A stretch of DNA of 27,499 nucleotides from a virus (IMGVR_UViG_3300010379_000044:1-27499); one strand, 5' to 3'. Shown: positions 7,663 through 15,598, counted from the first letter of the stretch. Numbers and translations: made by a program. Notes: generated by a model from the sequence alone, not told the origin.

Positions 7663-10600
7663 TTAAATACTCCTCGAGGAAGGAACTGGGTGGAGACCCT
7701 TGCCGGTTGCGCCCACGACGAAGGTGAGCCCGGAGATGGAGAGCCCCTCGCCGTACGTCGGGCCTGCCTGGCTCTCCTGGACGGACACCTGGATGCTGCT
7801 GCACTTCTGCCGGGCAACCTTCACCACGTACTCGAGCTGCGGGAAGGCGCCGTCACCCGGGTTGTCGGTATCCGCGATCGTCGAGTCACTCACTCCGCCA
7901 GGGTTGAGCGCGGTGGCGGACGAGACGTTCTCCACCTGGATCGGCGCGCCGTTCCCGTCAAAGGCCACCGAGACAGAGAGGCTGTGCGGGCTGCGGTAGT
8001 CCCCGAGGATCCCGAATCGCCAGACGCGCTGGAAGCCCTGGAGCCCGGCGAAGGAGAGGAAGGACGTGGTCCACCCGGTCAGCACCGGCGCCCCGTTGTC
8101 GGTGTAGCTGCCCGGCGTCTCCTGCCAGATCTGCCCGCCCGCCTTGAGGTACGTCAGGACGCCGTTGAATACAGCCGCGTCAGCCGCGCTGACGTTGGTC
8201 CAGACGCTCCACTTGTCGGCGAAGTAGTCGTACGCGAGGGCCACGCCGCCGGAGGTGAAGAAGACGACCCGCCGGCTGTTGGGCACCATCTGCGCGGAGG
8301 TGACGGTGAGGCCGTTGTACGCCTCCACCGGGGCGCCGATGTACGAGACGGACAAGTCACGCCCGAGCAGGTAGAGGCCCTTCCCGTTGGCCGCCTGGAA
8401 GATGACGCCGCGGGGGGTGAGCACTAGGCTGCGACGGTTGCTGCACCCGACGTCGGAGGGCACGTTCTGCTGGGAGGAGCCGTAGTCAGAGCCGGTGCCG
8501 TTCGCCGCGAGCCCGTCGCCCACCAGGTAGTAAATCCGCTTGGCCGTGAAGAGGACGTTCTTCTCGTCCATCTCGATGCCGCAGGTGAGCGGCCCGCCGT
8601 CCTGCGCCACCGACTGGTAGAGCTGCTGGGCGTTGAACTCGATGGGCACCCCGGCGACGAAGGCCTTCGAGTACACCCACGAGAAGGCATTCTCAGCTGG
8701 GATGAGGGCCACCCGGTTGCGGTACCGCCAGACGTGCAGCGGGGCCGGGGCGGAGAGGTTGGGCAGCTCCGCCGAGGAGTTGTCCGGGTTGAAGATGAGC
8801 TGCGCGTTGCCGGCGATGCTCGTGTCCGAGGCGGTGTCGTTGGGGAAGGCGACGGTGTCTGCGGAGGTGGAGTTGAGGACCGGGCTGGAGATGCTGGTGA
8901 TCCGGTAGAAGACTGAGAGGTTCGCCTGGGTCCGCCAGAGCACGCAGGCGATCACGTTGGTCTTCGAGGTGAGCCGGAGCGTGGGAGTGGTGACGGTGAC
9001 GCCCTGGTTGCTCGGGTTGACCGTGAGAACCGGGGACGGGGCGCTCTGGTGAATGAGCCCCTGGGCGTCCATCCACTCGTAGGTAACGACGTACTGGTAT
9101 GTGCCGGTGAGCCCAGTCGAGGCGAATGCGGAGGACACGTTCTCCGGGTAGAGGTGGAACCCGTGCTCGCAGACGCCCACGCCGTCGTACATCCAGAGGA
9201 TGCCTCCGGTGAGGTGGAGATCGTCCGAGAGCTCCACCGACGTCTGCGCCTGCGTGAAGTCGAAGGCCCCGGCCATCACGCCCGCCTGGGAGAAGATCAG
9301 GCCAGACTGCGCGCCGATCTCAGTGGTCTGCAGGTACGCCGTGGTGAACACGCCGGCGGACGGATTGCTCACCTCAGGGAGGATGCTCTTGGCGGTGAGC
9401 CCCCCGCCGACAGACGGCGCCAGCTTCGCGACCACCGTCGAGCCGGCGAGCAGGAAGTACGTGCTCTGGAGCGCGCTCTGGTAGGCGGCCAGGACGTGGA
9501 CGCGGCCGTTGTAGAGGAAAGGCTTCGATGCGAGACCGACAGAGCGCACCAGTGTGGTGGGCCCGGAGAGCAGCACCGTGGTGTTGACGGTGGGCATCGC
9601 GCCGGCAGGGGTGATGGATCCGCCGTCGAGGTAGGTGGTGACGCCGGCGCCGACCTGGGCGATGAAGAGCTCAGCACCAGTCGAGCGCCCGTAGATTTTG
9701 TACCCAGTGGCGTTGTTCACCGCGGCCCAGTTGACGTTGACGCCGTGGGCAGCCGCGATGGTGAGGGACGTCTCGACGGACGGCGTCGTCTCGCCGTTCG
9801 CGGTGAGCGCCGTCACCCGGTAGAAGTACGTCGAGGCGCCCAGCGTGCCGGCGCCCTGTGTGAATGTGGCGTTGACGGGCGGGTTGAGCCCGAGCGTCGC
9901 CGTCACCTGCTTGATGAGGTTGTTGTACGTTTGGGAGCCAGTCACCTCGTACAGCACCGTGGCCGTGGTGCCCGGGCAAAGGCCGGTGATGTTCCGCACC
10001 GTCCCGGGGGCCGCGTCCAGCGTCGTGAAGTCCAGGAGCTTGTTGGTGAGGATGTAGTCGTAGACGAATACCTTCACCGCTGAGCCCGAGTAGTAAGCCA
10101 CCCAGACGTTCTGCGCGGCGTCGGCGAAGACGGTGCAGCAGGTGGTGAATACCTCGGTGGTGGTGGGGATGAGCTCGGAGCCGACCACGAGCTGCGGCGT
10201 CAGCGCCTTCAGGCTGATCTTGTTGCTGCCCCCGCTGTTGGCGTAGGTGCAGACAATCTGGCCCTGAAGACCGCCAATCACCGTCGCGTCGAAGATCTGC
10301 GAGGTGGCCGGGTCCGTCGCGAAATCCGCCGCCGCGGTTGGACTCGCCGGCGTGGCGGTGGGGATGGCGATGAAGCGCAGGTGGTTGCTGGACGTGTCGT
10401 AGTACAGGATGACGACGTAGTTGCCGATCGCCAGCGGCTTAGGCTTGGAGGCGGTGGCCCCGAGGGAGACGCCGGAGACAATCGGCTGCCCGGTGGCCGT
10501 ATCGAAGACGCTGTACTGCGCCGCGACGCCAGAGGCGTTTGTCTCCCACGTGTAGACGGTGATGCCGTTGGGGTTGACCGCCGAGTCGGGCGTCGTCTCA

Positions 10601-10917
10601 ACGTAGGTGTCCCGGCGGACGGGCCGGGCCGACACGGTGAGGGCCTCGAGCACACCCTTGTCCACCAGGCCCGACGTCGCGAAGCTGTACGCCTCAGCGC
10701 CGGTACCGAGGAGGAGCTGGCTCTTGTAGGTGGCGAGCTGGGCGCCGGCCGGGGCCGCGCCGATCTGGCTGTACCCGTACCGCTTGTTCAGCTTCGGCCA
10801 GGCGTCGAAGCGCAGGTTCTGCGAGGCCACGAGATCGCCGGCCAGCACCCACCGTGGGTCGGTCTTGGTGTCCAGCTTTCCGAGCTTCAGCGGGACGCTG
10901 CGGGGAACGAGAGCCAA
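7663..10917 (-). CDS. gp10-like tail hub / DNA-stabilisation protein, 1084 aa
   Basis: This is a very long beta-rich protein. Its N-terminal segment (LKLGKLDTKTDPR, then LVASQNLRFD) is typical of P22 gp10-like packaged-DNA stabilisation or tail accessory proteins, which plug the portal after packaging. An FN3-like domain lies at about residues 350-440 (YFYRVTALTANGETTPS, then NATGYKIYGRS), followed by repeated blades rich in Tyr/Trp, and a second FN3-like segment further on. I prefer TTG 10917 as the start: GCGAGG lies 8 bases upstream, and the adaptor gene at 15598 starts with the same TTGGCTC behind the same leader. GTG 10950 would add 11 residues and put the leader hairpin inside the coding region. 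The gene heads its own transcription unit. P22 gp10 itself is about 470 residues, so this protein is about twice that length. Confidence 0.72.
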   Translation of the reverse strand: MALVPRSVPLKLGKLDTKTDPRWVLAGDLVASQNLRFDAWPKLNKRYGYSQIGAAPAGAQLATYKSQLLLGTGAEAYSFATSGLVDKGVLEALTVSARPVRRDTYVETTPDSAVNPNGITVYTWETNASGVAAQYSVFDTATGQPIVSGVSLGATASKPKPLAIGNYVVILYYDTSSNHLRFIAIPTATPASPTAAADFATDPATSQIFDATVIGGLQGQIVCTYANSGGSNKISLKALTPQLVVGSELIPTTTEVFTTCCTVFADAAQNVWVAYYSGSAVKVFVYDYILTNKLLDFTTLDAAPGTVRNITGLCPGTTATVLYEVTGSQTYNNLIKQVTATLGLNPPVNATFTQGAGTLGASTYFYRVTALTANGETTPSVETSLTIAAAHGVNVNWAAVNNATGYKIYGRSTGAELFIAQVGAGVTTYLDGGSITPAGAMPTVNTTVLLSGPTTLVRSVGLASKPFLYNGRVHVLAAYQSALQSTYFLLAGSTVVAKLAPSVGGGLTAKSILPEVSNPSAGVFTTAYLQTTEIGAQSGLIFSQAGVMAGAFDFTQAQTSVELSDDLHLTGGILWMYDGVGVCEHGFHLYPENVSSAFASTGLTGTYQYVVTYEWMDAQGLIHQSAPSPVLTVNPSNQGVTVTTPTLRLTSKTNVIACVLWRTQANLSVFYRITSISSPVLNSTSADTVAFPNDTASDTSIAGNAQLIFNPDNSSAELPNLSAPAPLHVWRYRNRVALIPAENAFSWVYSKAFVAGVPIEFNAQQLYQSVAQDGGPLTCGIEMDEKNVLFTAKRIYYLVGDGLAANGTGSDYGSSQQNVPSDVGCSNRRSLVLTPRGVIFQAANGKGLYLLGRDLSVSYIGAPVEAYNGLTVTSAQMVPNSRRVVFFTSGGVALAYDYFADKWSVWTNVSAADAAVFNGVLTYLKAGGQIWQETPGSYTDNGAPVLTGWTTSFLSFAGLQGFQRVWRFGILGDYRSPHSLSVSVAFDGNGAPIQVENVSSATALNPGGVSDSTIADTDNPGDGAFPQLEYVVKVARQKCSSIQVSVQESQAGPTYGEGLSISGLTFVVGATGKGLHPVPSSRSI

Positions 10918-10974
10918 GGGCAAAGCCTCGCGGAAGGGGACTACCGGCACTCCCAGCGAGGTTGCTCCAACCCG
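10918..10974 (-). promoter_or_regulatory. structured 5' leader of the gp10-like gene, hairpin over the ribosome-binding site
   Basis: On the minus strand, CCTCGC (10961-10956) can pair with GCGAGG (10931-10926). The latter is the SD of the TTG start at 10917. An inner pairing GGGA/TCCC lies between them. The leader is nearly identical to the one at 15599-15657. It contains GGAGCAACCTCGCT and AGTCCCCTTCC as conserved blocks. This suggests an RNA element that hides the ribosome-binding site until something opens it. The sequence and pairing are seen; the regulatory effect is inferred. Confidence 0.55.
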
Positions 10975-10985
10975 CTTATACCACG
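10975..10985 (-). promoter_or_regulatory. probable extended -10 promoter for the gp10-like operon
   Basis: The minus strand reads CGTGGTATAAG: TG, one base, then TATAAG (5 of 6 to TATAAT). No convincing -35 box stands about 17 bases upstream. Transcription would begin about 45-50 bases before the TTG start, so the transcript would begin with the structured leader. The same 11 bases occur at 15658-15668 in the same position relative to another leader and gene. Confidence 0.55.
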
Positions 10986-11006
10986 TAGTCGGGCTGACGT
11001 GGTATA
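10977..11006. repeat. perfect 10-bp inverted repeat between divergent promoters
   Basis: TATACCACGT (10977-10986) and ACGTGGTATA (10997-11006) are exact reverse complements separated by 10 bases. Each arm is the -10 region of one of two divergent genes: the gp10-like gene on the minus strand and the lipoprotein on the plus strand. The symmetry could come simply from two copies of one promoter core placed head to head, or could form an operator for a dimeric regulator. Confidence 0.7.
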
Positions 11007-11009
11007 TAG
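10998..11009 (+). promoter_or_regulatory. probable promoter of the lipoprotein gene
   Basis: The plus strand reads CGTGGTATATAG, sharing the 9-base core CGTGGTATA with the two minus-strand promoters. It lies about 20 bases before the start codon, leaving a short untranslated leader that contains AGGAGG (11020-11025). Unlike the other two copies, it is not followed by the hairpin leader. Confidence 0.5.
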
Positions 11010-11030
11010 GGCCACCTTCAGGAGGCAGTC

Positions 11031-12203
11031 ATGAATAGGCTCGCGGCGGTGTTGGTGGTGGGGTTGGTCGTGGGGTGCGGGTCGCAGACGCCGCAGTCCG
11101 TCACACTCGACGGCCTGGCCCAGAAGGGGCCACTCGTCCAGGGCTCCTCGGTGGTGATTTCCGGACTCGACAACGGTCTCAACTCCACCGGATCCGCCTT
11201 CTCCACCCAGACGGCGGATAACCTGGGCAGCTTCACCGCGGTGATCGCCACCGCCACGCCAGCGCTGGACCTCCACGCGAGCGGCTACTACATGGACGAG
11301 GTGTCCGGGGCCATCTCCAGCGGCCCGGTGGACCTCCACGGCGTGGTGAGTACCTTCGCCTCGCACCCGAAGGTGAACCTCCTGACGACGCTCCAGGCGC
11401 CCGTGCTGCGCACCAACGTGGCGGGGGGCATGACGCTCGGCGACGCTGGAACAGCCTCGGCCGCCCAGGTGCTCTCTGCGCTGGGCGTGAATCTGGCCTC
11501 CGTCCAGGGCTTCGCGTCCTTCTCGAGCATGCAGATCAACGGTACCGGCGACCAGGACGCGGTGCTGCTGGCGATCTCCGCAGTGCTGTCGCAGGCGGCG
11601 CACAACCGGGCCGCGCAGAACGGGTCCTCACCCGCCGGCGAGCTCGCCTTCCTCATCAATCGCTTTGCCTCGGACGTGCAGGCAGGCACGCTGGCCACCG
11701 ACACGGCGTTCCAGTCAGCGTGGCGGGGCGGATCCGCTGGGTTGGACCTCGCCGCGGTACGGGCCAACGTCCAGGGCTACTACGCCAACGTCGGGGTGGC
11801 GGTGACGCCCCCCGCCTTCGAGGACTGGGTGGACAAGGACGGCAGCGGGGTGCTGCCCCGGCGCACCGAGGTAGTGCCGAGCCCCATCTCCTTCACGGAC
11901 GTCCTGGACGCAGGATACGGCCAGACGTACACCGCCACCGCCACGGTGAGCGGGCTGGACGCTGGCGTAGCGGCCTTCGTTGCCTTCGAGAGCGACGCCA
12001 GCACCTCGGCCGTTTCACTGAGCTTCGGCCTCTCGAAGAACGGCACTCCGGTCCAGACCAACCAGTTCATGCCGATCTACTCCTCGGCGCAGAACGGCGA
12101 CACGCTCACCGCCACTGTGACTGCCTCGCAGTCTGGGACGACGCAGCACGCCGTCCTCCAGGTTGGGGCCAGCCAGTTCCCCTGGACGATCCAGACTCCT
12201 TAG
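11031..12203 (+). CDS. secreted lipoprotein, probable phage moron
   Basis: This is the only convincing plus-strand gene. The first 16 residues are a lipoprotein signal peptide: a short basic N-terminus (MNR), a hydrophobic stretch and the lipobox LVVGC with the lipidated Cys at 16. Residues about 24-75 (AQKGPLVQGSSVVISGL and following) look like a carboxypeptidase-regulatory-like beta domain. The segment ASGYYMDEVSG and the helical region after it (about 120-250) match a lipoprotein family I associate with myxobacteria. The C-terminus (about 290-390) is a beta domain rich in Thr/Ser/Val. The gene has its own promoter and a strong SD (AGGAGG, spacing 5). It converges with the tail-fibre gene, overlapping by 4 bases. 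The likely site is the host outer membrane or periplasm. A role in lysogenic conversion or superinfection exclusion is speculation. Confidence 0.8.
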   Translation: MNRLAAVLVVGLVVGCGSQTPQSVTLDGLAQKGPLVQGSSVVISGLDNGLNSTGSAFSTQTADNLGSFTAVIATATPALDLHASGYYMDEVSGAISSGPVDLHGVVSTFASHPKVNLLTTLQAPVLRTNVAGGMTLGDAGTASAAQVLSALGVNLASVQGFASFSSMQINGTGDQDAVLLAISAVLSQAAHNRAAQNGSSPAGELAFLINRFASDVQAGTLATDTAFQSAWRGGSAGLDLAAVRANVQGYYANVGVAVTPPAFEDWVDKDGSGVLPRRTEVVPSPISFTDVLDAGYGQTYTATATVSGLDAGVAAFVAFESDASTSAVSLSFGLSKNGTPVQTNQFMPIYSSAQNGDTLTATVTASQSGTTQHAVLQVGASQFPWTIQTP

Positions 12204-13420
12204 TTCACCGGGAATACGATGTTGCCGAGATCCACGACGTCGTTTAGCGCGTGGCCCGTGCCAGACGAAGCACCGACGACCGAAACCACGCCGGACGAGT
12301 TTACGTTCACCCAGACGGTGGCGTTGGTGACGCCTCCGCTAGTCTGCCCGTAGCAGGCGAAGATGCCCTGGCCGGTTGCGGATGGGCGGGAACCCACCGG
12401 CAGCGTGCCGATCGTCGCGTTGGACCCGCTGTTGACGAATGGCTGACCTGCGAGCTTCACCCACTGGCCAACCTTGATGAAGTTGCCACCGAGCCAGCTC
12501 GCCCCGTTGCTCAGGCTCGTCCACGTGAAGCCGGAACCGAAGGTGTCCACGTAGTTCTTCGTGGCCGCCATCTGCGCGGTGGTTGGGTCCGTCACCCCGC
12601 TGATCTGCCCACCCACCGACACCGCCCCGGACGCCGCGATGGTGGTGACGCCGGTGAGGGCCCCGCCCATCGCCAGCGAGGTGACGCCGCTCAACGAGCC
12701 TGCGACGGTGAGATTACCTGGCAGCGTCAGGTTGCCGCCAGAGATGCCGATGCCGGCGAAGGTGCCCACCACACCGCCAGACGTCAGGCTGAGCAGCGAG
12801 AGGGAACCTGGCAGAGCCGCCGGCAGCGTCAGGTTGTAGTTGGCCGCGAGCCCGCTCGGCACCTGCAGCGTGGCCGCCTTCCCTCCGGAATTCTGCGCGT
12901 CGGTGACGCTCACGGGGCCGCACGACAGGTTGGCCGCGAAGCCGGATGAGCTGGTGAGGCTGAAGAGCTTCGAGGCTGACGTGTACGTGGCCGCAGCTGG
13001 AGACACCAGGCCGCCGATGGCGCCCGGCGTCCCGGCCACTGCGCCGCCGGAGGTGATCCGCACCTGGTTGCCAGCGGTGTCCACGAAGTAGAGGTCCGCC
13101 CCGGACACCAGGAGGCAACCGAGATCCGACGAGCCGAGGGATCCGAGAGAAATAGCCCCGAAGCGCGCGCTGCGGAGGGCGGTGAGGTTGTTGCTCCCCC
13201 AGCTCACGTCCGCATTGATGTTGAGGCCGGACGAAGGCACCTGGGCGCCGAAGCCCGGAGCGTGGTTGTGGGCGTCGACGGTGGAGAGCGAGCCGTTCAG
13301 CAGCTCCATCCAGCTGGTGCCGGCCGGCTCCACGCCGAGCGCCCCGCAGACGCCAGGCGTCGGGAGGCGGAGCCCGAGGTTGTTCGTCGTGCTGTAGTTG
13401 GTACCGCTACCCGTTCCCAT
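12200..13420 (-). CDS. tail fibre protein, 406 aa
   Basis: The protein is beta-rich with low Lys content. The N-terminal segment (residues 50-75: DAHNHAPGFGAQV, then GLNINADVSW) is like the His-containing motif found near the start of many phage tail spikes and fibres. The middle holds repetitive Gly/Ser/Thr/Leu strands (SLSGVTSLAMGG, ALTGVTTIAASG). Residues 273-293 (ISGVTDPTTAQMAATKNYVD) are a hallmark of trimeric tail fibres. The C-terminal 110 residues form a probable beta-sandwich tip that may bind the receptor. The start is well supported by AGGAGGAG 6 bases upstream. The gene overlaps the end of the small 64-codon gene by 14 bases and converges with the lipoprotein gene. No chaperone or depolymerase motif is visible. 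Confidence 0.82.
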   Translation of the reverse strand: MGTGSGTNYSTTNNLGLRLPTPGVCGALGVEPAGTSWMELLNGSLSTVDAHNHAPGFGAQVPSSGLNINADVSWGSNNLTALRSARFGAISLGSLGSSDLGCLLVSGADLYFVDTAGNQVRITSGGAVAGTPGAIGGLVSPAAATYTSASKLFSLTSSSGFAANLSCGPVSVTDAQNSGGKAATLQVPSGLAANYNLTLPAALPGSLSLLSLTSGGVVGTFAGIGISGGNLTLPGNLTVAGSLSGVTSLAMGGALTGVTTIAASGAVSVGGQISGVTDPTTAQMAATKNYVDTFGSGFTWTSLSNGASWLGGNFIKVGQWVKLAGQPFVNSGSNATIGTLPVGSRPSATGQGIFACYGQTSGGVTNATVWVNVNSSGVVSVVGASSGTGHALNDVVDLGNIVFPVN

Positions 13421-13601
13421 TCGCGTCTCCTCCTGCTGGCGGCAGCGGCGGCGCGGCCAGCGGCCCCAGCTCCGCGAGCGCCTCGAGCCGCTGCACCCCC
13501 TTCGCCACCTCGGCGTACGGCCGGCTCATGAGGTACCCGAGGATGTCTTTGCGAAGGTCCTCGGGCATGAGGAACAGCTTCGGAGCTTTGGGGGTGTCCA
13601 T
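13407..13601 (-). CDS. small hypothetical protein, 64 aa
   Basis: I chose ATG 13601, which leaves 5 bases after the preceding stop. An upstream in-frame start at 13631 would overlap the C1q-like gene. The first half is helical (MPEDLRKDILGYLMSRPYAE); the C-terminal third is Pro/Gly/Ala-rich and probably disordered. Its place between two appendage genes suggests a small tail accessory or assembly factor, but I recognise no family. The SD is weak, so translation may depend on the upstream gene. Confidence 0.6.
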   Translation of the reverse strand: MDTPKAPKLFLMPEDLRKDILGYLMSRPYAEVAKGVQRLEALAELGPLAAPPLPPAGGDANGNG

Positions 13602-13606
13602 TAGGT

Positions 13607-14338
13607 TTATCCGTTCACGTTGGAGGGCCACTTCGAGATCCTGACGTAGTTGCCGTTCGCGTTCCCGCTCTCGGTGGTGATGGTGCCGCCGCTGTTCTGG
13701 AAGATGGTGACGCGGATGAGGTCGTTGGCGTTGAGGACGATCGTCGTGCTGCCGGTGAGCATGATGATGCGGTTTCCGGAGGCGAAGCCCTCGCCTCGCG
13801 CCAGGTAGTCGATGTCAGAGTAGCTGGAGCCCCCGTTGGTGCTCTTGTTGAGGAGCAGAATGGCATCGCACGCCGCCGTCAGCGTCAGCCCGAGGCTTGC
13901 CTGGATGAGGTACTTGCCCGCGACAGGCGCCTTGAAGTTCCACGTTGCCCCCGTCGTAACGAGCGGCGTGCCGCCACCGGAGTCATAGTCTTGCGTGACG
14001 TAGTTGATGACGGTTTCGGCGTTGTTGGCTGACGACGTGGACGACGCGGTACGGTAGGCCGCCCCGACGAAACTCCAGGCCTCCATGGTGGCGACCTGGC
14101 CCTGGAGCGTGGCGATGTTGGCCTCGTCCGTCGTCCTGGAGGCCTTGAGGCTGGCGATGTCGGTCAGGTTCGTCGCGGTCTGTCCCTGGAGGACCGTTGT
14201 CGACGAGTGCAGGCTGGAAATGTCTTGCGCGTTCGACCGTAGCACCGGGTTGAGCTGGTCCGCGATGAGGGCCAGATGTTTGTCCGTGGCCGGGTGGCCC
14301 GTCTGCGCCTTCGGCAGCTGTCTCAGCGGGACGGACAT
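13607..14338 (-). CDS. appendage protein with C1q-like C-terminal domain, 243 aa
   Basis: Residues about 20-90 are a helical, heptad-like stretch with repeated Leu/Ile/Thr spacing, suggesting a trimeric coiled coil. Residues about 90-240 look like a C1q/TNF-type jelly roll: AYRTASSTSS, then WNFKAPVAGKYLIQASLGL, in which the F-x-A-P-x-x-G-x-Y pattern is characteristic, then a closing strand ending NYVRISKW. Such proteins form trimeric tips or head fibres on phages. It follows the adaptor gene by 3 bases and precedes the tail-fibre gene, so it is probably a second adhesin or a neck appendage. The SD is weak. The fold assignment is by motif memory. Confidence 0.72.
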   Translation of the reverse strand: MSVPLRQLPKAQTGHPATDKHLALIADQLNPVLRSNAQDISSLHSSTTVLQGQTATNLTDIASLKASRTTDEANIATLQGQVATMEAWSFVGAAYRTASSTSSANNAETVINYVTQDYDSGGGTPLVTTGATWNFKAPVAGKYLIQASLGLTLTAACDAILLLNKSTNGGSSYSDIDYLARGEGFASGNRIIMLTGSTTIVLNANDLIRVTIFQNSGGTITTESGNANGNYVRISKWPSNVNG

Positions 14339-14341
14339 GGC

Positions 14342-15598
14342 TCAGTAGAAGCCCCCGCCCCATGCGCCCATGCCCGGCAGCCCGAGTGGCCCCATGGACT
14401 CCGTCTCCGTCTCGACGACGGTGTTGGGCTCGCCGATGACGCGGTTGGCAATCTCCTTGTCCAGTTCCTCCACCAGCGTGTTCTTTCTGGCGATCTGCGT
14501 CGAGGCGTCGCGCTCCTGCTTCGAGAGGCACTTGATGGTGACGTCCACCACCGGCAGCTCCAGCCACCCGTTCCAGTCCGCAGCGACGTCGTAGGAATTC
14601 ACCAGCGGCGCGAGCTGCGGCACGTACCAGAGGTTGCAGACGAGACCCGCGGCGGGCGCGGTGGGCGTGAAGACGACGTTGCCGTCCATAATTCGCCAGC
14701 GGGGGAACATCCCTGGTACGGCCAGCATGGAGTAGGGCCGGGTGTAGCGGTTCTTCTCCCGGAGCATGAAGGGCAAAAGGGTGATGGGGGCGTTGGGGGA
14801 GATGTTGCCGCCGGCCACCACCTCCAGGAGCTGCTCCTTGAAGAACGCTGGGGCCCCACCGTAGTTGACGCCGTTGGGGAGGGGGAACTGGCTGCTCACC
14901 CCGTCCGTGGTGAATTGGTTCTGCACGGAGAAGTAGTCGTCGCCGAAGCTGGTGGCCATCTTTCCGTAGAGTCGGAGCCGGCTCTGATTCAGGTAGCCGG
15001 TAATTTCCGCGTCGGAGATGTGCGGATCATTCTCGATGTCCGCCTCCTGTCGGATGAGCGCGATCAGCGCGGCCAACGTCATCGCCCCGCCGATGCCCTG
15101 CGTGGCGGACGGCGCCGCCAGCACCCCCGACAGCGACACGCCGTTGAGCGTCAGCCCGTACTCGATGGCCGTCGTCCCTGCAGGGAAGACGGCGTCGAAG
15201 AAGTACGTCCAGCCCGGCACCGCGCTCGCGCTCACGGCTGGCGGGGTAATCGCCGCCTTCGTCGTCTCGTCTCGGTACCAGGTGAAGGTTGGCGGAGTGC
15301 GCTGGCCGTTGGTGGCGCCGAAGTCCAAGAAGAAGCGCGTCTGCTGGAGCCCAGGCTGGAGCAGCACCCCGGACAGCGAGGTGCCGTTCAGCGTGAGGCC
15401 GTAGTCCACCTGCTTGGTGCTGAGGGACGTGGGGATCGGCCACAGCGAGTCGAACTGGTACGTCCAGCCGGCGCCGCCAGTCTGGGAGACGGTGGGCGCA
15501 GGCAGCGCGGCGTGGGTGGAGGAGTCTCGGTACCAGGTGAAGGCCGGGGGCGTCAGGCTGCCGTTGGCGCTACCGAAGTCGAGGATGGTACGAGCCAA
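14342..15598 (-). CDS. head-tail adaptor (gp4-like) fused to two N-terminal repeat domains, 418 aa
   Basis: Two regions are visible. Residues 5-79 and 89-160 are tandem copies of one domain; both contain LDFG, TPP-x-FTWYRD, GWTY-x-FD, YGLTLNG and SLSGVL. Residues 173-418 begin MTLAALIALIRQEADIEN and continue with DAEITGYLNQSRLRLYG and DDYF. This is the pattern of a widespread short-tailed-phage neck protein that bridges portal and tail. In the relatives I recall, the protein begins near the position equivalent to Met173, so the repeat domains are an added N-terminal extension. The start is TTG 15598, with GCGAGG 7 bases upstream inside a hairpin shared with the gp10-like gene. An internal start at 15082 could make the adaptor alone. 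The C-terminus is Gly-rich. Confidence 0.75.
   Translation of the reverse strand: MARTILDFGSANGSLTPPAFTWYRDSSTHAALPAPTVSQTGGAGWTYQFDSLWPIPTSLSTKQVDYGLTLNGTSLSGVLLQPGLQQTRFFLDFGATNGQRTPPTFTWYRDETTKAAITPPAVSASAVPGWTYFFDAVFPAGTTAIEYGLTLNGVSLSGVLAAPSATQGIGGAMTLAALIALIRQEADIENDPHISDAEITGYLNQSRLRLYGKMATSFGDDYFSVQNQFTTDGVSSQFPLPNGVNYGGAPAFFKEQLLEVVAGGNISPNAPITLLPFMLREKNRYTRPYSMLAVPGMFPRWRIMDGNVVFTPTAPAAGLVCNLWYVPQLAPLVNSYDVAADWNGWLELPVVDVTIKCLSKQERDASTQIARKNTLVEELDKEIANRVIGEPNTVVETETESMGPLGLPGMGAWGGGFY

Noticed and set aside
9049-10083. Plus-strand open frame of 344 codons opposite the gp10-like gene
   Set aside because: Shadow frame: Arg/Gly/Val/His-rich junk opposite a clear FN3-containing protein.
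10930-10970. A leader peptide (short frame starting TTGGAGCAACC in the leader of the gp10-like gene)
   Set aside because: The frame ends after 9 codons in one leader but runs on in the other, and neither has an SD; the hairpin explanation accounts for the conservation better.
10998-11012. A T7-type phage RNA polymerase promoter (TATAGGG-like end of the plus-strand copy)
   Set aside because: The other two copies end in TATAAGCGGG or TATAAGGGCC, and no single-subunit polymerase gene is in the window; an extended -10 promoter explains all three better. Not excluded if such a gene lies outside.
12190-12215. A terminator between the converging lipoprotein and tail-fibre genes
   Set aside because: The stop codons overlap and I see no GC-rich hairpin followed by a T run.
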